From CAZKHG01 sp964552655 (lineage in GTDB: Bacteria > Bacteroidota > Bacteroidia > Bacteroidales > Tenuifilaceae): a stretch of DNA of 18,323 nucleotides. The DNA is taken from assembly GCA_964552655.1 (NCBI GenBank), contig CAZKHG010000063.1, forward strand, positions 1 through 18,323, in the 5' to 3' direction. Below, in pieces: positions 7,415-14,908 of this stretch. Below the pieces are notes generated by a model. The model did no database searches, was not told the origin of the DNA, and worked only from the letters and a program-made list of their open reading frames with translations. Numbering within the stretch: the stretch's first letter is position 1; each line of letters opens with the position of its first letter. Both the position numbers and the translations under genes were made by a program.

Positions 7415-7590
7415 CTCAGGTTCAGGGCATAAAAAGAGATCAATATCAATACCGATGAAGAAATTAATTTTGAATAACCCTTGCCCAAACAGGTTCAGGT
7501 TGATTTTGACTTTGTCGAATTTTATTTTGTCACGCCCTTCAGGATTGGATATTCTAAGAAAAACGTTCTCACATTAATAAACCTTCAGGT
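7415..7590 (+). repeat. Four short TTCAGG-containing repeats in the spacer upstream of the dipeptidyl peptidase
   Basis: The 250 nt spacer 7399-7648 holds no convincing gene. It contains related short words in the same orientation: CTCAGGTTCAGGG (7415-7427), CAGGTTCAGGT (7490-7500), CCCTTCAGGATTGG (7535-7548) and ACCTTCAGGT (7581-7590, palindromic). The intervals between starts are about 75, 45 and 46 nt. They could be decayed copies of an intergenic repeat or binding sites for a regulator. With words this short, coincidence cannot be excluded. Confidence 0.35.
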
Positions 7591-7618
7591 AAAATAATAT
7601 ATCTAAAAATCAATTTTC

Positions 7619-7626
7619 TAAATTTG
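7619..7626 (+). promoter_or_regulatory. Bacteroidota-type -7 promoter element before the dipeptidyl peptidase gene
   Basis: TAAATTTG matches TAnnTTTG exactly and ends 22 nt before the ATG, the same distance range as at gcvT and the isoaspartyl peptidase gene. No clear TTTG is seen at the -33 position, so recognition may be weaker or activator-aided. Confidence 0.5.
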
Positions 7627-7648
7627 AGAAAAATATAACTTACTAACC

Positions 7649-9814
7649 ATGAAAAAATCCAATATACAATTTTACTATTTGATTATTCTGCTTGCATTTC
7701 TGCTGGGTACATTTACCACACAAGCACAATACGGTCAGCGCGATGATTCAAAACCCAGGGTCACTGGTTGGGTGGACGACACCCATTTTATTCTTCAGAA
7801 AATGGACAGGGATAAAAAACCCATCTTTGAAAGCGTTGATGTCAAAACAGGCAAAAGTGCTGCATACACACCAGAAAAGACCGACAGGGAAAAGATCGAT
7901 TCAGCCCTGCCAGAGGATACAAAACTTGGTAGAACTGACGAAATCAGTTCCAATGGCAAAAGTGCGATAATAATCAAAGACAATGATTTATACTATTTTA
8001 CAATCGGGGCAACTGGTCTTATAAGGTTAACCAACGATACCATTCCCGAAATGAACTCCCGTTTCTCCCCCGATTGCAAGAAAATTGCCTATACCAAAAA
8101 CAAAGACCTATATGTGTATGATCTTGTGGCACAAAAGGAGATTCGCTTAACCTTCGATGCAACTGATAAAATATACAACGGCTGGTCTTCATGGGTGTAC
8201 ATGGAGGAAATACTTGGACGGGCAAGCCGTTATGCGGCTTTCTGGTGGGCACCGGATGGGAATAAAATTGCCTATTTCAGGACTGATGACTGGCCGGTTC
8301 CGGTTTTTACATTAAACAGGCTTGACGAAACCGATGGGATTCATGGAACCCTGGAGGTTACTCCCTTCCCAAAACCCGGCGATCCAAACCCAAAGGTTAA
8401 AATCGGAATAGCCGATATTGCCACCGCAAAAACCACCTGGGTTAAAATCGACGAGAGTATTGATCAGTACCTGGGATGGCCATTCTGGACACCCGACAGC
8501 AAAAAAATTGCCGTTCAGGTTCTTAACCGTGATCAGAATGACATGCGGTTTTTTCTTGCTGATGCTTCAACGGGTGACTATGCTGAAATCTATAAAGAAA
8601 CCAGAAATACCTGGGTCGATTTTTTTGAGGATGTTTACGTAATGAAAAACGGATCAGGCTTTATCCTCAGAAGTTATAAAAACGACTGGGAGAACCTTTA
8701 CTACTATACCTGGGATGGCAAACTTAAATCGCAGCTTACAAACTTCAACTGGAGAGTAAACGCCATTCAGCGCGTTGACGAAGAAAACGGAGCAGTATTT
8801 TTTATTGGCACAGGTTCTGAATCAACTGACAGACATGCCTTCAGAGTTGGCCTGGATGGCAAAAATCTGGTGCAAATTACAAACGGAAGCGGCACACACG
8901 ACATACAAATATCCCCTAAAGGGAATTACTTTATTGACTCATGGAGCAGCGTGGAAAGCGCAGGTTCCATTCTGGCAATTGATAAAAAGGGGAAAGTTAT
9001 CCGTGAGGTTGTTAAATTCGACCAACCAGCATTTGATCCTGCCAAACACTCAAAAACCGAACTTGTCAAAATAAAAACAGCCGACGGCCTGTTCGATATG
9101 CCGGCTTTAATCACCTTCCCGGTAAATTTCGATGCATCAAAGAAATACCCTGTTGTTTTCACAATTTACGGTGGACCAAATGCAGGTACAGTTTACAATT
9201 CATGGAGAGGAGCAACTCCATCGTGGTACGCTGAGAATGGGATTATCACTATTGCGGTTGATCACCGTGGATCGGGTAAATTCGGCAAAAAAGGGCAGGA
9301 TTTTATTCACCGGTGTTTGGGCAAATGGGAGGTATCCGATTATTCCGATGCTGTAAAATGGCTAAGGGAAAAACCTTTTGTTGATGCTGACAAAATGGGT
9401 ATTACAGGTAGTTCGTATGGAGGATATATGACATGTATGGCTTTGACAAAAGGGGCTGATTTCTGGACCCACGGAATAGCAGGATCATCTGTAACCGATT
9501 GGAGGCTTTACGACAATGTTTATACCGAACGCTACATGGACACCCCAAAAGATAACCCGGATGGGTATAAGGATGGATCAGTGCTAACCTATGCTAAAGA
9601 TTTTAAAGGTAAACTCCTGATCACACACGGCGATATGGACGATAACGTTCACATGCAGAACAGCATCTGGCTGATATCAAAACTTCAGGATAATCAGAAA
9701 ACATTTGAGTTTATGCTTTACCCGAATGGACGTCATGGATGGGGTGGCGAAAAACGTAAGCATTCCACCAACGATGCACATCGGTTCTGGATGCAGTATT
9801 TTTTTGGTAAATAG
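7649..9814 (+). CDS. Secreted dipeptidyl peptidase IV-type serine peptidase (family S9)
   Basis: A 721-residue prolyl oligopeptidase-clan enzyme that should remove N-terminal dipeptides from peptides, classically X-Pro or X-Ala. The signal peptide is 1-27, cleaved after AQA or nearby. The N-terminal beta-propeller (about 35-460) contains WVYMEEILGR with the Glu186-Glu187 pair that in DPP IV binds the free substrate amine, which supports a dipeptidyl peptidase over an oligopeptidase. The C-terminal alpha/beta hydrolase domain (about 465-721) has the triad Ser589 (GSSYGG), Asp664 (HGDMDDNVHMQ) and His696 (NGRHGWG). The length is typical for bacterial DPP IV. It has no T9SS tail and is probably periplasmic. 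It has its own -7 element upstream and repeat copy B downstream. Substrate preference cannot be told from sequence alone. Confidence 0.94.
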   Translation: MKKSNIQFYYLIILLAFLLGTFTTQAQYGQRDDSKPRVTGWVDDTHFILQKMDRDKKPIFESVDVKTGKSAAYTPEKTDREKIDSALPEDTKLGRTDEISSNGKSAIIIKDNDLYYFTIGATGLIRLTNDTIPEMNSRFSPDCKKIAYTKNKDLYVYDLVAQKEIRLTFDATDKIYNGWSSWVYMEEILGRASRYAAFWWAPDGNKIAYFRTDDWPVPVFTLNRLDETDGIHGTLEVTPFPKPGDPNPKVKIGIADIATAKTTWVKIDESIDQYLGWPFWTPDSKKIAVQVLNRDQNDMRFFLADASTGDYAEIYKETRNTWVDFFEDVYVMKNGSGFILRSYKNDWENLYYYTWDGKLKSQLTNFNWRVNAIQRVDEENGAVFFIGTGSESTDRHAFRVGLDGKNLVQITNGSGTHDIQISPKGNYFIDSWSSVESAGSILAIDKKGKVIREVVKFDQPAFDPAKHSKTELVKIKTADGLFDMPALITFPVNFDASKKYPVVFTIYGGPNAGTVYNSWRGATPSWYAENGIITIAVDHRGSGKFGKKGQDFIHRCLGKWEVSDYSDAVKWLREKPFVDADKMGITGSSYGGYMTCMALTKGADFWTHGIAGSSVTDWRLYDNVYTERYMDTPKDNPDGYKDGSVLTYAKDFKGKLLITHGDMDDNVHMQNSIWLISKLQDNQKTFEFMLYPNGRHGWGGEKRKHSTNDAHRFWMQYFFGK

Positions 9815-9826
9815 CTGTATCATTAA

Positions 9827-9935
9827 AAATCTAACCACAAAGACCACTAAGTTTAATCACAAAATTCACAAAAAAATAACCGATGGATTTCTTGGTGTCC
9901 TCAGGGTGTACTTTGTGATCTTTGTGGTTAGATTT
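9827..9935. repeat. Intergenic inverted repeat, copy B (ACCACAAAG family)
   Basis: Perfect 17 bp terminal inverted repeats, AAATCTAACCACAAAGA at 9827-9843 and its complement at 9919-9935, enclose an A-rich interior with further partial pairing (CACTAAG against CTTGGTG). The element starts 12 nt after the dipeptidyl peptidase stop codon. Its ends share ACCACAAAG / CTTTGTGGT with copy A at 5014-5098. There is no coding capacity, so it would have to be mobilised in trans, if at all. Confidence 0.75.
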
Positions 9936-10002
9936 CTATGCTTTTAATCTTAAATCCCACATTCTTACCGAACTTTTATTGTAGTAGAATGTTATATGTG
10001 GT

Positions 10003-10638
10003 ATGATAAAAACAATTTATATCATATTGCCGACTTTATTGCTATTGACAACAAATGTCAACGGGCAAAACAATTCAAAAAAATCAACAATGAGTACAAA
10101 TCAATCATATCAAACTGCCACATTTGGTGCCGGATGTTTCTGGTGTGTGGAGGCAGTTTTTTCCAGGTTAAAAGGTGTACAATCGGTTACTTCCGGATAT
10201 TCCGGTGGCCATGTTAAGAATCCGTCATACAAAGAGGTATGTACGGGCGAAACAGGGCATGCAGAAGCTGTTCAGGTTGTGTTTGACCCAAAGGAAATTG
10301 CTTATGCAAAACTCCTCGAAATTTTCTTTAAAACCCATGATCCAACCACCCTAAACAGACAGGGTGCAGATGTTGGGACACAATACCGTTCTGTAATCTT
10401 TTACCATAACGATGAGCAAAGGAAAACAGCAGTTGAGCTGAAAGAGATGCTCGATAAATCGGGAATTTGGGATGATCCGATAGTTACAATAATTGAACCG
10501 TTCAAGGAGTTTTATAAAGCCGAAGGCTACCATCAGGATTACTTTGTCAACAATAAGAACCAACCCTATTGCCAGATGGTGGTAAATCCTAAGGTGGAGA
10601 AATTTGAAAAACTCTTTAAGGATTACCTGAAGAAATAG
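10003..10638 (+). CDS. msrA: Exported peptide methionine sulfoxide reductase A
   Basis: A 211-residue MsrA that reduces the S-epimer of methionine sulfoxide in proteins. The catalytic motif GAGCFWCVEAVF places the active Cys at residue 45, with a second Cys at 48. Further marks are GYSGGHVKNPSYKEVCTGETGHAEAVQV, HDPTTLNRQGADVGTQYRS, YHQDYF and a Cys in the C-terminal QPYCQMVVNPK, a candidate resolving residue. The first 22 residues form a signal peptide ending NVNGQ, which places the enzyme in the periplasm. An internal ATG at 10090 would give a cytoplasmic form, but the in-frame signal sequence makes 10003 the better start. There is no attached or adjacent MsrB. It converges with the lipoprotein gene at a gap of only 21 nt. 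Confidence 0.94.
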   Translation: MIKTIYIILPTLLLLTTNVNGQNNSKKSTMSTNQSYQTATFGAGCFWCVEAVFSRLKGVQSVTSGYSGGHVKNPSYKEVCTGETGHAEAVQVVFDPKEIAYAKLLEIFFKTHDPTTLNRQGADVGTQYRSVIFYHNDEQRKTAVELKEMLDKSGIWDDPIVTIIEPFKEFYKAEGYHQDYFVNNKNQPYCQMVVNPKVEKFEKLFKDYLKK

Positions 10639-10659
10639 AGCTATCTGATAATTTTCAAA

Positions 10660-11127
10660 TTATTTAGTCTCCTCCCCCAGCCCGGAATGCCCGGTATCGA
10701 GAACATACTTCCACTCCCCATTCTCATTTCTTTTCCAAAAAGTAACGTATGTTCCCCTGCTGTATTTTAAGGTATCGGCTTTACTTACAAGTTTCCAAAT
10801 TCCATAGGTATAACCCAACTCCCCGGATTCTGCAGCCCTGGCGTAGATTGGCTCCCAGGTAAGAATATAGGTTGAATCTGGTCGTTTGCTTTGCCTTTCT
10901 TTTAATCCATCTATCCCAACCAGCGGGTATGTATTCTCCGATAAAAAGGTAACGTCCTCTGCCGCAAACTTTTCAAATGCTGCATTTTTGCCATGTTCAA
11001 CCGAGTACTGGCTAAAATCGCGATCGGCCTGTTTCAGCTCTTCACAAACTTTTTCAGTATCAATTCTTTTCTGTGAACAGCCGAAAGAAAAAATTACTAC
11101 GGCAAACAACATTAAGTACTTTTTCAT
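10660..11127 (-). CDS. Putative lipoprotein with an NTF2-like (DUF4440/SnoaL-type) domain
   Basis: A 155-residue protein. The N-terminus is lysines, a hydrophobic core and FSFGC, with Cys17 a probable lipidation site, although Ser at -3 is not canonical. The rest looks like a cone-shaped NTF2-like domain: helical DRDFSQYSVEHGKNAAFEKFAAEDVTFL (about 34-61), a strand containing LGYTYGIWKL, and GTYVTFWKRNENGEWKYVLDTG near the end. The GTYVTFWKR...WKYVLD pattern is typical of DUF4440 proteins, whose roles vary and are mostly unknown. The open frame extends to 11157, but the ATG at 11125-11127 begins the signal peptide. The spacer upstream (11128-11204) contains CCTTAAGA twice (11163-11170 and 11177-11184). 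It is probably membrane-anchored in the envelope; the function is unknown. Confidence 0.72.
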   Translation of the reverse strand: MKKYLMLFAVVIFSFGCSQKRIDTEKVCEELKQADRDFSQYSVEHGKNAAFEKFAAEDVTFLSENTYPLVGIDGLKERQSKRPDSTYILTWEPIYARAAESGELGYTYGIWKLVSKADTLKYSRGTYVTFWKRNENGEWKYVLDTGHSGLGEETK

Positions 11128-11204
11128 AGGTATTAGTTTTAAGAGTGCGGGGTTCATTTTATCCTTAAGACTTTAACCTTAAGATACTCAAAAAGAATTC
11201 TACC

Positions 11205-11765
11205 CTATATAACCTCTGCAAGTGCAATGAAATGAGCACCATGCGATTTCATCTCCTCGATGGCTTTATCTGAATCCCCAACGTTAACATCCACCCCTTT
11301 AATTCCCTCGGTTACCACCTGTACCTCGAAACCCAGCTTAAGGGCATCAATTACGGTGTTTTTCACACAATAATCGGTGGCCAACCCGATAACCACCAGA
11401 TGTTCTACTCCCATATCTCTTAACGTTGAAGCCAGCCCGGTGCCCTGAAAACCTGAATAGGCCTCCTTCCCCTCCGATTTTGCTTTTGAAACAACGATGG
11501 CCACAGATGGAAAATGTAAATTCTTATGGAATTCGGCGCCATGGGTGCCTGCAACACAGTGCACAGGCCAGATTCCACCATTTACTTTAAATGATATATG
11601 ATTTTCGGGATGCCAATCGCGGGTAAATATTATGGGCAGTCCTTCCGAATCGAACCACTTGATGAGCTGGTTTGCCGGTTCGATGATCATATCGCCATCA
11701 TTAACGGCCAATGCCCCACCGGGGCAAAAATCGTTCTGAATATCTACTAGAATTAGCGCTTTCAT
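11205..11765 (-). CDS. pncA: Nicotinamidase / pyrazinamidase
   Basis: A 186-residue isochorismatase-fold hydrolase that converts nicotinamide to nicotinate for NAD salvage. The triad residues are Asp8 (LVDIQNDFCPGGAL), Lys94 (VVSKAKSEGKEAYSGF, nine residues before the YSGF Tyr as in E. coli PncA) and Cys133 (GLATDYCVKNT). Metal ligands Asp50, His52 and His56 are in RDWHPENHISF, and the GIWPVHCVAGTHGAE block is conserved. The protein is cytoplasmic. The leader is unusually poor in G on the coding strand and carries a repeated 10-mer. The gene lies 78 nt downstream of the LtaS-like gene on the same strand and may be co-transcribed with it, although nothing links their functions. Confidence 0.94.
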   Translation of the reverse strand: MKALILVDIQNDFCPGGALAVNDGDMIIEPANQLIKWFDSEGLPIIFTRDWHPENHISFKVNGGIWPVHCVAGTHGAEFHKNLHFPSVAIVVSKAKSEGKEAYSGFQGTGLASTLRDMGVEHLVVIGLATDYCVKNTVIDALKLGFEVQVVTEGIKGVDVNVGDSDKAIEEMKSHGAHFIALAEVI

Positions 11766-11771
11766 ATTCTG

Positions 11772-11806
11772 ATTGATTGTTGCTGGTTGTTGAATTATTG
11801 ATTGTT
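11772..11806 (-). repeat. Direct 10-mer repeat in the pncA leader
   Basis: ATTGATTGTT (+ strand) occurs at 11772-11781 and 11797-11806, exactly 25 nt apart. On the pncA coding strand the leader is therefore an A/C-rich, nearly G-free stretch containing AACAATCAAT twice. It may simply keep the leader unstructured for translation without a Shine-Dalgarno sequence, or be a regulator site. Both are guesses. Confidence 0.4.
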
Positions 11807-11843
11807 AATGTGTTATTAAGATAATCTCATTCTGATTTCTTTC

Positions 11844-13679
11844 TTACAACCCCAAAAATACATCCTGATAAACCGAAAAAAAAGCGTTTGCCTTATCTTT
11901 TGTCAACTCTACATTTATGCCATCAATGCTAATATACTTTTTGCTGATATGATCAAAAATCACCTTGGAGCTATCGGTTAAAAAGCCAAAGCCATCGTTA
12001 AAAGCATAGTAAGCAAACCCTTTGGCTTTTAGTCTTAAAAGGTCTTTTGAAAATAAAAATTTATCAGTAGGGATACCCATTTGGGTTAGCATGGTAGCCG
12101 CCAGATCAATCTGTGAGCCTGTGCTGTTGATCTTAATCGAGTCGGCTGCTAAAGCACCCCCTATCCAGAGCATGGGAATATTATACCGCTCAACTTCATA
12201 GTTTCGTTGATTTCCCAGCAATCGGGTGCCATGATCGGCAATAAGAATAAACAAAGTATTCTTATACCATTCTCTGGTTCTGGCCTTGTTTATAAAATCG
12301 CCAAGGCAGCTATCGGCATAGTAGGCCGAGTTGGAATATGCAATATCTTCTGAATTTCCCTTAAATCGTGGTCTGGTAGGAATATCGAATGGTTCGTGGC
12401 TGGTCAGGGTGAAAAACATCTTGAGGAAAGGGGTTTTGGCTGAGTCAATATCAGCAAGAAGGCGATTAAATACAAACTCATCATGAACACCCCACTTGGA
12501 ATTACGGAAGGCCCGGGGAAAATCGTCCTGGGTAATAATTCTACGGAATTTAGCCGAAAATAAGTACGAACGTATATTGGCAAAATCCGGATCGCCTCCG
12601 TAGTAAAAAGCTGTGTGATAGCCTGAATCGTTCAAAATGCCACTAATGGTAGGAAGTTTCTGCGATTTTAACGGGTATTTTATTATTGATTGTGTTGATT
12701 GAGCCGGGAACCCGCTAACCACAGCAATTATGCCCTTATCGCTCCGGTCGCCGCTGGCGATGAGCCGGGAAAAAAGGATTCCCTCCTGGCATAACCTGTT
12801 GAAATTTGGAGTGATGCCTGGTTTCCCTCCTAACGGTTCAATCAGCTTAGAGCTGAAGCTCTCTAAAAGCAGGATTACTATATTCGGCCGGGTGGTATTA
12901 AGCACTCTTACCGATTCCTGATCACTTTTCATCAACTCATGGAAAATAGATTGCGCCTTCTCTTTTTCGATGTAATCCGGGTATTTTTTATACATTGCCT
13001 TCGACTTAGATATGGAATACATCATATTCCAGGTTGCATTCAAGGCTGCGTGGTTGCTAAAAACATTCTGGCTAAAGTAAACCTTGCCGGTATTCATTGG
13101 TGCTATGCCAAATCCTCCCCTTATCGGGATGATCATCAGTGCCGAGAAGAAAAGAAAAACCGGCAGGAACCACCATTTCCCTTTTTCAATCACGGTATGC
13201 TTTGGCAGGATAATCTTCTTAAAAAAATAGAAGAAACCTATAAAAATTAGAACAGAAACAGCCAGCAAAATAATAATCATATAGGTTTTAACCGAAGCCG
13301 CTGCCTCCTCCGGGGTTTTTAGGTACAACAAAGGTGTGGCATCAATCCGGTAACCCCAGTTCCGGTATAGTTCAGCATCTGCAACAACTATCAGCGTTAA
13401 TATACCGAGGAGTAAAGCCGTTGTAGCGTATATTGTACCACGGAACAAGCTGTTGCTGGTAAAGTTGAGCAACACGATTATTAGCCCGGTAAGCAGCAGG
13501 ATATATCCCGCCAGGGAGGTGTCCATCCATAATCCACGAACTAGAATTCCCACCCAATCGCCTATTGAAACATCAATGGTTTGTTGGAACTGGTAGGCCA
13601 TAAAGAAGATCCTGGCAAAGAGAAAGTATATCAGCCAAAACAGGAAGTATCTGATCAGAAAGTTAAATCTTGTACTCAT
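11844..13679 (-). CDS. LtaS-like membrane phosphoglycerol/phosphoethanolamine transferase (sulfatase/alkaline phosphatase superfamily)
   Basis: A 611-residue protein with about five N-terminal transmembrane helices (roughly 8-30, 42-72, 82-102, 132-155, 168-186) and a periplasmic catalytic domain (about 264-545). Metal and catalytic positions follow LtaS: Glu273 in VILLLESFSS, Ser313 in SGDRSDKG at the nucleophile site, His428 in TSHEPF, and Asp482-His483 in IADHGT. Gram-positive LtaS polymerises glycerol phosphate from phosphatidylglycerol. Gram-negative Bacteroidota have no lipoteichoic acid, so the likely role is adding a phospholipid head group to an envelope glycan or lipid. The usual nucleophile is Thr; Ser here is unusual but chemically able. 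A near-consensus -7 element (TATTTTTA on the minus strand, 13703-13710) lies 23 nt upstream of the ATG. No glycan-synthesis neighbours are present to name the acceptor. Confidence 0.85.
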   Translation of the reverse strand: MSTRFNFLIRYFLFWLIYFLFARIFFMAYQFQQTIDVSIGDWVGILVRGLWMDTSLAGYILLLTGLIIVLLNFTSNSLFRGTIYATTALLLGILTLIVVADAELYRNWGYRIDATPLLYLKTPEEAAASVKTYMIIILLAVSVLIFIGFFYFFKKIILPKHTVIEKGKWWFLPVFLFFSALMIIPIRGGFGIAPMNTGKVYFSQNVFSNHAALNATWNMMYSISKSKAMYKKYPDYIEKEKAQSIFHELMKSDQESVRVLNTTRPNIVILLLESFSSKLIEPLGGKPGITPNFNRLCQEGILFSRLIASGDRSDKGIIAVVSGFPAQSTQSIIKYPLKSQKLPTISGILNDSGYHTAFYYGGDPDFANIRSYLFSAKFRRIITQDDFPRAFRNSKWGVHDEFVFNRLLADIDSAKTPFLKMFFTLTSHEPFDIPTRPRFKGNSEDIAYSNSAYYADSCLGDFINKARTREWYKNTLFILIADHGTRLLGNQRNYEVERYNIPMLWIGGALAADSIKINSTGSQIDLAATMLTQMGIPTDKFLFSKDLLRLKAKGFAYYAFNDGFGFLTDSSKVIFDHISKKYISIDGINVELTKDKANAFFSVYQDVFLGL

Positions 13680-13702
13680 TGAAATGACTTCTTTTTAATT
13701 GG

Positions 13703-13710
13703 TAAAAATA
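13703..13710 (-). promoter_or_regulatory. Candidate -7 promoter element for the LtaS-like gene
   Basis: TATTTTTA on the minus strand matches TAnnTTTG at all but the last defined base, and sits 23 nt before the ATG, in line with the other promoters here. No -33 TTTG was found. It lies in the 104 nt divergent spacer shared with the isoaspartyl peptidase gene. Confidence 0.3.
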
Positions 13711-13750
13711 GCAAGAAAAGGCAACAGCAGCTTATTACAACCAAAATTAT

Positions 13751-13758
13751 TACATTTG
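13751..13758 (+). promoter_or_regulatory. Bacteroidota-type -7 element before the isoaspartyl peptidase gene
   Basis: TACATTTG is an exact TAnnTTTG match ending 25 nt before the ATG. It overlaps a small inverted repeat, ATTTG TTA CAAAT (13754-13766), that could act as an operator over the start site. There is no convincing -33 element. Confidence 0.5.
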
Positions 13759-13783
13759 TTACAAATCATTAAATCAATTAACC

Positions 13784-14758
13784 ATGAAAAGAGGATTACT
13801 TGTAACTATAGTAGCATCTTTAGCCTTATTAAGTTGTAAGCAGAATAGCCAGCAAGTTCAAAAAACTGATTGGGCGATAGCCATCCACGGAGGAGCAGGC
13901 AACATGGCGCCCTCCGATTTTACCGAGGACCAGCTGAACGCATACCGGATGGAGCTGAAAAACGCTCTGGAAATCGGGAAAAAAATCCTTTCCGATGGAG
14001 GGACAAGCCTCGATGCCGTTGAAAAAGTGGTAAACTATTTGGAAGATTGTCCGTTGTTTAACGCCGGGAAAGGTGCTGTTTTTACACATGACGGCAGGAA
14101 TGAGCTGGATGCAGCCATTATGGAGGGCGATTCTTTAAAGGCTGGCGCTGTTGCCGGTGTTGGTGATATCAAAAACCCAATTTCTGCTGCAAGACTGGTT
14201 ATGGAAAAATCAAAACATGTTTTGCTTGTTGGAAAAGGAGCATCTGTTTTTGCTAAGGAAAATGGCGCTGTGATTGTTGATAGCAGCTATTTTTTCACCG
14301 AAAAAAGTTGGAAAGCACTGCAACGCGCATTAGATAAAGATAAAAAAATGGGGACTGTGGGATGCGTTGCTTTGGATAGAAAAGGCAATTTGGCGGCAGC
14401 CACTTCAACAGGAGGAATGACTAACAAACGTTGGGGACGAGTTGGCGATGTTCCCATTATTGGAGCCGGTACTTACGCCAACAATGCCACTTGTGCGGTT
14501 TCCGCAACCGGCCATGGGGAATTTTTTATCCGCTATACCGTAGCTCACGATATCTCTGCTCTGATGCAATACAAGGGATTATCGTTAAAAGAAGCTGTTA
14601 ACCTGGTTATTAACGAAAAGCTGGAAAAAGTGGATGGCCGGGGCGGAGTAATTGCAGTGGACCGGTTGGGTAATATTGAGCTGGTGATGAATACTACAGG
14701 TATGTTCCGGGGGTTTGCCAACTCAAAGGGTGATGAGGGTTTTGGCATATTTAGGTAG
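13784..14758 (+). CDS. Lipoprotein isoaspartyl peptidase / plant-type L-asparaginase (Ntn hydrolase)
   Basis: A 324-residue member of the type 2 asparaginase family, which self-cleaves and then hydrolyses L-asparagine or isoaspartyl dipeptides. The N-terminus MKRGLLVTIVASLALLSC is a lipoprotein signal with Cys18 as the lipidated residue, so the enzyme should sit in the envelope rather than the cytoplasm. Family blocks are AIHGGAGNM (33-41), DAVEKVVNYLEDCPLFNAGKGAVF, NELDAAIMEG and the autocleavage site before Thr191 in KMGTVGCVALD. These are followed by ATSTGGMTNKRWGRVGDVPIIGAGTYA and GHGEFFIRYTVAHD. Thr191 would be the new N-terminal nucleophile of the beta chain. Asparaginase and isoaspartyl peptidase activities cannot be separated by sequence; an exported form would suit breakdown of aged proteins or peptides. 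Confidence 0.93.
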   Translation: MKRGLLVTIVASLALLSCKQNSQQVQKTDWAIAIHGGAGNMAPSDFTEDQLNAYRMELKNALEIGKKILSDGGTSLDAVEKVVNYLEDCPLFNAGKGAVFTHDGRNELDAAIMEGDSLKAGAVAGVGDIKNPISAARLVMEKSKHVLLVGKGASVFAKENGAVIVDSSYFFTEKSWKALQRALDKDKKMGTVGCVALDRKGNLAAATSTGGMTNKRWGRVGDVPIIGAGTYANNATCAVSATGHGEFFIRYTVAHDISALMQYKGLSLKEAVNLVINEKLEKVDGRGGVIAVDRLGNIELVMNTTGMFRGFANSKGDEGFGIFR

Positions 14759-14908
14759 ATTTTTTTAAAACCTCTCCCCTCTTTTTGAGTGGCTGTGTTT
14801 TCATCCGGCAAATTATTATTGCTGATACAAATTTTGAGCTGAAAATTTTTTCCTAATTGCTTAAATTTATCTTATATTGCCAGTCAAATCAACTAAAAAA
14901 GCGATATC

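Noticed and set aside
9996..10217. Alternative frame overlapping the start of msrA
   Set aside because: The msrA frame from 10003 has a signal peptide and the complete catalytic motif. The other frame only rephrases the same DNA and stops inside the gene.
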